A stretch of 12,810 nt of DNA from Selenomonadaceae bacterium UBA2897. GTDB lineage: Bacteria; Bacillota; Negativicutes; Selenomonadales; Selenomonadaceae. Below the pieces are notes generated by a model. That model was not told where the DNA came from, searched no databases, and was given only the letters and a program-made list of their open reading frames with translations. Each line of letters opens with the position of its first letter. Within the stretch, counting starts at the first letter, position 1. Of this stretch, positions 7,165 through 12,810 are shown in pieces. The DNA is taken from positions 26,692 to 39,501 of the forward strand of contig DEDT01000055.1 of NCBI GenBank assembly GCA_002350105.1, given 5' to 3'. Position numbers and translations under genes: made by a program.

Positions 7165-7189
7165 ATTCTACCCCATTCACCGGTAGGTG

Positions 7190-7193
<4 letters not shown>
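7165..7193 (-). promoter_or_regulatory. Sigma-A promoter of glyQS, -35 box overlapping the ftsH stop
   Basis: TTGACA (7188-7193) and TAGAAT (7165-7170) are separated by exactly 17 bases, a near-consensus housekeeping promoter. The ftsH stop codon TGA (7190-7192) lies inside the -35 hexamer. Predicted initiation near 7158 places the start just before the T-box stem I. Confidence 0.88.
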
Positions 7194-9094
<1,901 letters not shown>

Positions 9095-9098
9095 GAAA

Positions 9099-9932
9099 TC
9101 ATCCCTTTATATACAAAGTTTTCACCGTGATATTGACCTCGTGCACAATCATGCCCGTCATGTACTCGACGGCATCCGTTACCTGCTTTTGCAGTTGGTG
9201 CAGCAGCGTGGGGATATGGTTGCCATAGCCGATGACGACCGACGCCGCGATATGGAGGCCCAGGTCCTCTTCCCCCTGCATGATGTGCTCCACCTGCAGG
9301 CTGTTGACCTTTTCCAGGGCTTTCTGCCTGCCCATGGTCTCGCGCACGATGGCCTTGATGGCGCTGTCATCGATGATCAGCTTGCCGTAGTAGCTGAAGA
9401 CCGGACGCACGATGGACTTCTCGCCGAGGCGGCGTCGCCGCGTGCGCGAGCGCTTGAAGATGGTCTGCAGCGGGTCGATGAGATAGCCGGAGAAATGCGG
9501 CTTCAGCTCGATCGTCGGCACGGGAATGATGTGCTGGCCCTTCTTCATGCGGTAGTAGCGCGCCTTCTTCATCTCCGCCTTCGTCGCGATATCCTCGATA
9601 TGGATGATTTTGGCGATGGGCGGCAGATGCAGCGCCTTGGCGATCTTCTGCACCATGTTCTCCGAGGTGCCGAGCACGAGGATGCGATGCGGCTTCTCGC
9701 GCTGGATAGCCGCCGATACCTCCTCGGCATGGCCCGGCAGGATGAAGATGGCGCGCCGCACGGCCATGATGCGGCTCTTTTCCTTCTTGGCCGACTTGCC
9801 CGCGACGATCTTGCCATCCTTGATGAGGATGCCGTCGTCGATGATGGCGTCAGCGTGATTCTTATGGGCCACGATGAGGGCACGGTGGCTCTTGCCCGTG
9901 CCGCTGGGCCCGACCAGCGCGATTACATCCAT
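9099..9932 (-). CDS. P-loop protein with C-terminal Asp23/DUF322-like domain, function unknown
   Basis: The 277-residue product begins with a clear nucleotide-binding P-loop (VGPSGTGKS, residues 7-15) followed by ADAIIDDGILI (27-37), which could serve as a Walker B-like strand. A second Rossmann-like portion follows (RILVLGTSENMVQKIAKAL, 83-101), then a basic run RSRTRRRR (161-168). Residues about 174-275 resemble the Asp23/Gls24 (DUF322) fold: a strand-rich start, then LGLHIAASVVIGYG, HQLQKQVTDAVEYMTGMIVHEVNITV. There is no signal peptide or membrane segment. AAAAGGAG sits nine bases before the start codon. The stop is four bases from the ftsH start and the ftsH ribosome site is within this gene, so the two are probably made together. 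Asp23-family proteins often work at the cell envelope; a role with FtsH is only an inference from position. No specific function is recognised. Confidence 0.88.
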   Translation of the reverse strand: MDVIALVGPSGTGKSHRALIVAHKNHADAIIDDGILIKDGKIVAGKSAKKEKSRIMAVRRAIFILPGHAEEVSAAIQREKPHRILVLGTSENMVQKIAKALHLPPIAKIIHIEDIATKAEMKKARYYRMKKGQHIIPVPTIELKPHFSGYLIDPLQTIFKRSRTRRRRLGEKSIVRPVFSYYGKLIIDDSAIKAIVRETMGRQKALEKVNSLQVEHIMQGEEDLGLHIAASVVIGYGNHIPTLLHQLQKQVTDAVEYMTGMIVHEVNITVKTLYIKG

Positions 9933-9950
9933 TTGCTGCTGCTCCTTTTC

Positions 9951-9968
9951 CCTGCCTGTCAGGGCAGG
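9951..9968 (-). repeat. 6-bp hairpin just upstream of the P-loop/Asp23 gene
   Basis: CCTGCC and GGCAGG pair around a 6-base loop between the PHP gene stop and the ribosome-binding site of the next gene. There is no U-tract after it, so it is not a terminator. It ends about five bases before AAAAGGAG and could affect initiation or mRNA stability. Confidence 0.45.
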
Positions 9969-9977
9969 CCATACGCT

Positions 9978-10808
9978 TTAGAGCTTCTGTACCGGACGGT
10001 AGAACTTCTCCGCCCATTGATCCTCGATGGTGAAGACCCCGAGCTCCGTCGGATAGCGCGTCGGGAAGCCGTGGTAGTCGGAGCCGCCCGAGACGAGCAG
10101 GCCATAGCGGTCGGCCATCGCCAGGTAGCGCTGCGTATCCTCCTCATTGTGCCGCGGGTAGAAGCACTCCAGTCCCTCGATGCCGCTCTGGCAGATCCGC
10201 TCCACCAGCGCATCGTCGCCGACGAGCTTCGGGTGCGCCAGCACCGGCGTGCCGCCCGCCGCCTTGACGAGGTCGACGATCTCGCGCACCTCCAGCCGGT
10301 AGTGCGGCACGTAGGCGGGCTGTCCCTTCGCCAGCAACGCATCGAACGCCTCCCGGATGGAGGGGAAATACCCCTTCTTCACGAGGACGCGCCCGATATG
10401 CGAGCGGCTGATGGACTTGCTGGCACCGGCCAGCGTCAGTACCTCCGTCTCGCTGACGTCATAGCCGAGCTGCTGCAGCTTCGCCACCATCTCCGAGAAG
10501 CGCGTCCAGCGCGCCTCCGTGATGTCGTTGAGCTTGTCCACGAGCGGCCCGTAGAAGATATCGATATTGTAGCCGAGAATATGGATTTCGCGCAGCGGAT
10601 GATGCGCGCTGAACTCAATTCCCGGAATGATGCGTATGCTCTTGCAAGGGTACATGCCAGTCTCGTAAAGATGGCCGATGCCCCCCACCGTATCGTGGTC
10701 GGTGATGGCCATATACCTGAGTCCGGCATCCTTGGCTGCCGCCACCAGTTCCTCCGGCGTCAGCCGGCCATCGGAATAGGTGGTGTGCATATGCAGATCG
10801 CTTGCCAT
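9978..10808 (-). CDS. PHP-domain phosphoesterase (RNase AM/TrpH-like)
   Basis: The 276-residue product is a PHP-fold metal-dependent phosphoesterase. Metal ligands are visible in the family order: HMH (His6, His8) with Asp13, ITDHD (Asp37, His38, Asp39), GIEFS (Glu65), His76, AHPKL (His192) and GGSDYHG (Asp244, His246). The closest known types are the E. coli YciV/TrpH protein (RNase AM, 5'-to-3' trimming of RNA 5' ends) and bacterial 3',5'-nucleoside bisphosphate phosphatases; the sequence alone does not choose between them. The start at 10808 is taken because the family begins right at DLHMHTTYSDG; the frame is open further upstream to 10961, but that would overlap ymdB and adds no conserved sequence. 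The ribosome-binding site is weak or distant (GGAG about 13 bases upstream). The gene follows ymdB after a 97-base gap with two hairpins. Confidence 0.9.
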   Translation of the reverse strand: MASDLHMHTTYSDGRLTPEELVAAAKDAGLRYMAITDHDTVGGIGHLYETGMYPCKSIRIIPGIEFSAHHPLREIHILGYNIDIFYGPLVDKLNDITEARWTRFSEMVAKLQQLGYDVSETEVLTLAGASKSISRSHIGRVLVKKGYFPSIREAFDALLAKGQPAYVPHYRLEVREIVDLVKAAGGTPVLAHPKLVGDDALVERICQSGIEGLECFYPRHNEEDTQRYLAMADRYGLLVSGGSDYHGFPTRYPTELGVFTIEDQWAEKFYRPVQKL

Positions 10809-10839
10809 AGCTCTTAGCTCTCTCCTGTCATCTGTGGTT

Positions 10840-10871
10840 CCTAGACAGCAGGCAAAATTACCTGCTCTAGG
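10840..10871. repeat. Stable 11-bp hairpin in the ymdB-PHP gap
   Basis: CCTAG plus AGCAGG pair with CCTGCT plus CTAGG, with a 2-base bulge and an 8-base loop. On the mRNA strand no U-run follows, so it is not a standard terminator. It is a possible processing or stability element between the two genes. Confidence 0.5.
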
Positions 10872-10882
10872 GTATATTCGGC

Positions 10883-10914
10883 ACGCGGGGCACGATTCCT
10901 GCCCCCGTCTTTTA
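10883..10914 (+). terminator. Terminator-like hairpin oriented to the plus strand
   Basis: ACG-GGGGCA pairs with TGCCCC-CGT (nine pairs, one bulged C, 7-base loop), followed on the plus strand by CTTTTATT. For minus-strand transcripts the hairpin has A residues before it and no U-run after it. If functional as a terminator it would stop antisense transcripts entering ymdB; otherwise it is simply an mRNA hairpin after the ymdB stop. Confidence 0.4.
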
Positions 10915-11688
10915 TTCCGTGATAAAAATGCGCTCGATGCCCGTCGTGCGGTTCGTCGCATCGTCGATATCGACGAGCACGGCCGAATAGACGTTCGGCC
11001 CGCCGGCCACGTTGAAGCGCACGGGGCGGCCCGTCGTGAACTTGTAGAGGATATTCTCCACCTCCACGCCGAGCACGGAGTTCCACGGGCCCGTCATGCC
11101 GAGATCCGTGATATAGGCCGTGCCATGCGGCAGCATGCGCGCGTCCGCGGTCTGGATATGCGTATGCGTGCCCACGACCGCGTTCACGCGCCCGTCGAGA
11201 TACCAGCCCATGGCCATCTTCTCCGACGTCGCCTCCGCATGGAAATCGAGCAACAGGATATCGCACGTATCCCTGAGCTCGCGCAACAGATCCTCCACCT
11301 TTTGGAACGGGCAGTCCAGTGCCGGCATGAACGTGCGCCCCGAGAGGTTCATCACGCCGATGTTCTTCGCCTTGAAGGGATAGATGCAGCAGCCCTTGCC
11401 CGGCGTTCCCTCGGGATAGTTCGCGGGGCGGATGAGGAAGGGCTCGTCATCGATGAACTCCAGCACGTCCTTCTTGTCCCAGACATGGTTGCCCGAGGTC
11501 ACGATGTCCGCGCCGCCGCGGTAGAGCTCATCGAGCGAACCGCGCGTAAAGCCCTTGCCCCCCGCGGAGTTCTCGCCGTTCACCACCACCACGTCGATGT
11601 GCTTCTCGCGCCGCAGCTGCGGCGTATACTGGCAAAAGGCCTTGCGCCCGGCATGTCCCACGACATCTCCGGTCAGCATGATTCTCAT
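10912..11688 (-). CDS. ymdB: YmdB family metallophosphoesterase (2',3'-cyclic nucleotide phosphodiesterase)
   Basis: This is the TIGR00282-type calcineurin-like phosphodiesterase; the Bacillus subtilis member hydrolyses 2',3'-cyclic nucleotides and affects biofilm gene expression. The 258-residue product shows every metal ligand at the same numbering as B. subtilis YmdB: Asp8 (GDVVG), Glu39 and Asn40 (NGEN), Asn67 and His68 (GNHVWD), His150 (DFHAEATSEK), His175 and His177 (GTHTH). The start has GGAGG eight bases upstream. It lies 24 bases after the preceding hypothetical gene, in the same direction, and rny is one gene further upstream; rny and ymdB are direct neighbours in B. subtilis. A complete and probably active enzyme in the cytosol. 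Confidence 0.96.
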   Translation of the reverse strand: MRIMLTGDVVGHAGRKAFCQYTPQLRREKHIDVVVVNGENSAGGKGFTRGSLDELYRGGADIVTSGNHVWDKKDVLEFIDDEPFLIRPANYPEGTPGKGCCIYPFKAKNIGVMNLSGRTFMPALDCPFQKVEDLLRELRDTCDILLLDFHAEATSEKMAMGWYLDGRVNAVVGTHTHIQTADARMLPHGTAYITDLGMTGPWNSVLGVEVENILYKFTTGRPVRFNVAGGPNVYSAVLVDIDDATNRTTGIERIFITE

Positions 11689-11712
11689 CCTGTTTTCCTC
11701 CCTCAGCTTGCT

Positions 11713-12270
11713 TCAGCGATTATAGACGATGACATGGCCCTCGTCGCGATAGCCCGCCAGTGCCACGCTCGGCGGATGCTGCTGCATCTCCACCAGCAGC
11801 ATGGCGAACATATCCTCCTGCTGCTGGATAAAGGTGTCATCCAGCAACGAATCCATCTGATGATCCACGGCCAGATCCTCTCCGTAGGTCTGCACCGCAA
11901 CATCGATGATCAAATCTACCTCGTCGGACGTCAGATTCTGCAGCGGCAGCTCGACGTGTACGCGGGACACCTCCTCCACCACATCCGCCGTGATCTGGAA
12001 GGCTTCCTCGGCTGGCACGCGCCCCTCCAGATGGCGGTAGGCGGCATAGCTTTCCCGCAGCTGGCCATCGTAAAGGTCAAGGGCCACTTTATTCAGGGGA
12101 CACTTCAGGACGAAATTCAGCGTCACCATCCTGCTGCGCGGCTCATATTCCACGGTATCCACCTCGGGATAGCGCACGAGCAGCGAGCCCAGCCACTGCA
12201 CCTCATGCGGCTGCGGCGGCCTGCCCTGATGTAGCTTCTGCAGCAGCTTGTGTAATTTCTTGAACGGCAT
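11713..12270 (-). CDS. Conserved-looking hypothetical protein between rny and ymdB
   Basis: I do not recognise this 185-residue product. It has no signal peptide, no membrane segment and no known catalytic motif. The N-terminus is basic and amphipathic (MPFKKLHKLLQKLHQ), followed by a strand-like region (VDTVEYEPRSRMVTLNFVLKCPL, about 37-59). The second half is acidic and largely helical, with SDEVDLIIDVAVQTYGEDLAVDHQMDSLLDD, and it ends in VALAGYRDEGHVIVYNR. There are few cysteines. AAGG sits five bases before the start, within a longer GGAGAGAAAGAAGG stretch, and the codon use matches the neighbours. It is inserted between rny and ymdB, 24 bases before ymdB, so it is probably co-transcribed with ymdB. 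That it is a real gene is well supported; its role is unknown. Confidence 0.85.
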   Translation of the reverse strand: MPFKKLHKLLQKLHQGRPPQPHEVQWLGSLLVRYPEVDTVEYEPRSRMVTLNFVLKCPLNKVALDLYDGQLRESYAAYRHLEGRVPAEEAFQITADVVEEVSRVHVELPLQNLTSDEVDLIIDVAVQTYGEDLAVDHQMDSLLDDTFIQQQEDMFAMLLVEMQQHPPSVALAGYRDEGHVIVYNR

Positions 12271-12304
12271 GGCTACCTTCTTTCTCTCCAGCCATCATAA
12301 TACG

Positions 12305-12331
12305 AAAGGGCACAGGCTGACGCCTGTACCC
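12305..12331 (-). terminator. Candidate intrinsic terminator or attenuator after rny
   Basis: GGGTACAGGC and GCCTGTGCCC form a 10-pair stem (one G-U) with the 4-base loop GTCA, 23 bases after the rny stop. Only three U residues follow (TTTCG), so termination is likely partial, and the downstream hypothetical gene and ymdB may be expressed by read-through. Confidence 0.5.
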
Positions 12332-12354
12332 CATAGGATTCCTGTATGGACAGC

Positions 12355-12810
12355 TTATTTCGCGTAATCGACCACGCGCGTCTCACGGATAACCGTGCAC
12401 TTGATCTGGCCGGGATACTCCAGCTGCTCTTCGATTTTTTTCGTGATATCGTGGGCCAGCGCCGCAGCCTCGGCATCGTCGATCTTGTCCGGCTTGACCA
12501 TCACGCGAATCTCGCGGCCCGCCTGGATGGCATAGCAACGCTCCACGCCCTCAAAGGACTCCGCGATACCCTCGAGATCCTTGAGGCGCTTCAGATAGGA
12601 CTCCAGGCTCTCGCGGCGCGCACCCGGGCGTGCCGCCGAGACGGCATCCGCCGCAGCCACGAGCACGGACTCCACCGACGTCGGCTCCACATCGCCATGA
12701 TGGGCCTCGATCGCATTGATGACGTCCTTGGACTCGCGGTACTTGCGCGCGAGATCAGCGCCGATGGTCACATGCGGGCCCTCGACCTCGTGGTCGATGG
12801 CCTTGCCGAT
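12355..12810 (-). CDS. rny: RNase Y, C-terminal part (5' end outside window)
   Basis: RNase Y is the membrane-anchored endoribonuclease that starts mRNA decay in many Firmicutes. The visible 152 codons run from the window edge to the TAA stop and cover the later part of the HD domain and the C-terminal domain. They begin IGKAIDHEVEGPHVTIGADLARKY, then VINAIEAHHGDVEP, VESVLVAAADAVSAARPGARRE, LESYLKRLKDLEGIAESFEGVE and CYAIQAGREIRVMV, ending ETRVVDYAK. These match the family closely. The membrane helix, coiled coil, KH domain and the HD metal pair lie beyond the right edge. Family members are about 520 residues, so under a third is seen. A hairpin follows the stop. Confidence 0.97.
   Translation of the reverse strand: MGKAIDHEVEGPHVTIGADLARKYRESKDVINAIEAHHGDVEPTSVESVLVAAADAVSAARPGARRESLESYLKRLKDLEGIAESFEGVERCYAIQAGREIRVMVKPDKIDDAEAAALAHDITKKIEEQLEYPGQIKCTVIRETRVVDYAK

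Noticed and set aside
7164..7171. GTAGAATT pairing with AATTCTAT further downstream as the base of T-box stem I
   Set aside because: This sequence is the -10 region of the glyQS promoter, so it should not be in the transcript.
10809..10961. N-terminal extension of the PHP protein to 10961
   Set aside because: It would overlap the end of ymdB, is Arg/Cys-rich without conservation, and the PHP domain begins immediately at 10808.

Overview
The window carries ten genes, all on the minus strand, plus their regulatory sites. Read in the direction of transcription (right to left) they are: rny (3' end only), an unrecognised 185-residue gene, ymdB, a PHP-domain phosphoesterase gene, a P-loop/Asp23-like fusion gene, ftsH, glyQ behind a T-box leader, glyS, fdhD, and the alpha subunit gene of a Tat-exported formate dehydrogenase (cut by the left edge). 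There are no tRNA or rRNA genes, no insertion sequence, no CRISPR array, and no gene-free stretch longer than about 280 bases.

The mix of an RNase Y-YmdB pair, a T-box-controlled two-subunit glycyl-tRNA synthetase and an Asp23-like protein points to a Firmicute. GC-rich DNA together with a Tat-exported FDH-N-type formate dehydrogenase suggests the Negativicutes (Selenomonas/Mitsuokella-like). That placement is an inference from gene content, not a database result.

Right region (about 9,950-12,810): rny, the hypothetical gene, ymdB and the PHP gene look like an RNA or nucleotide turnover neighbourhood (an endoribonuclease, a cyclic-nucleotide phosphodiesterase and a PHP phosphoesterase). Hairpins sit in the gaps after rny and between ymdB and the PHP gene. 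Middle region (about 7,190-9,932): the P-loop/Asp23-like gene ends 4 bases before ftsH, whose ribosome-binding site lies inside it, so the two are probably translationally coupled.

The glyQS unit (3,906-7,193) has a near-perfect sigma-A promoter whose -35 box contains the ftsH stop codon. It continues with a glycine T-box leader (GGC specifier, UGGA bulge, competing antiterminator and terminator), glyQ and glyS overlapping by ATGA, and ends in a strong intrinsic terminator. Left region (1-3,850): fdhD has its own promoter, and a 202-base spacer rich in inverted repeats separates it from the formate dehydrogenase gene. That enzyme has cysteine where many relatives have selenocysteine, and the accompanying FdhD lacks the usual CxxC motif.

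Most of the window is ordinary core genome. The points that merit a second look are the non-canonical formate dehydrogenase/FdhD pair with its structured spacer, the P-loop/Asp23-like protein coupled to FtsH, the unrecognised gene between rny and ymdB, and the compact ftsH/glyQ junction.
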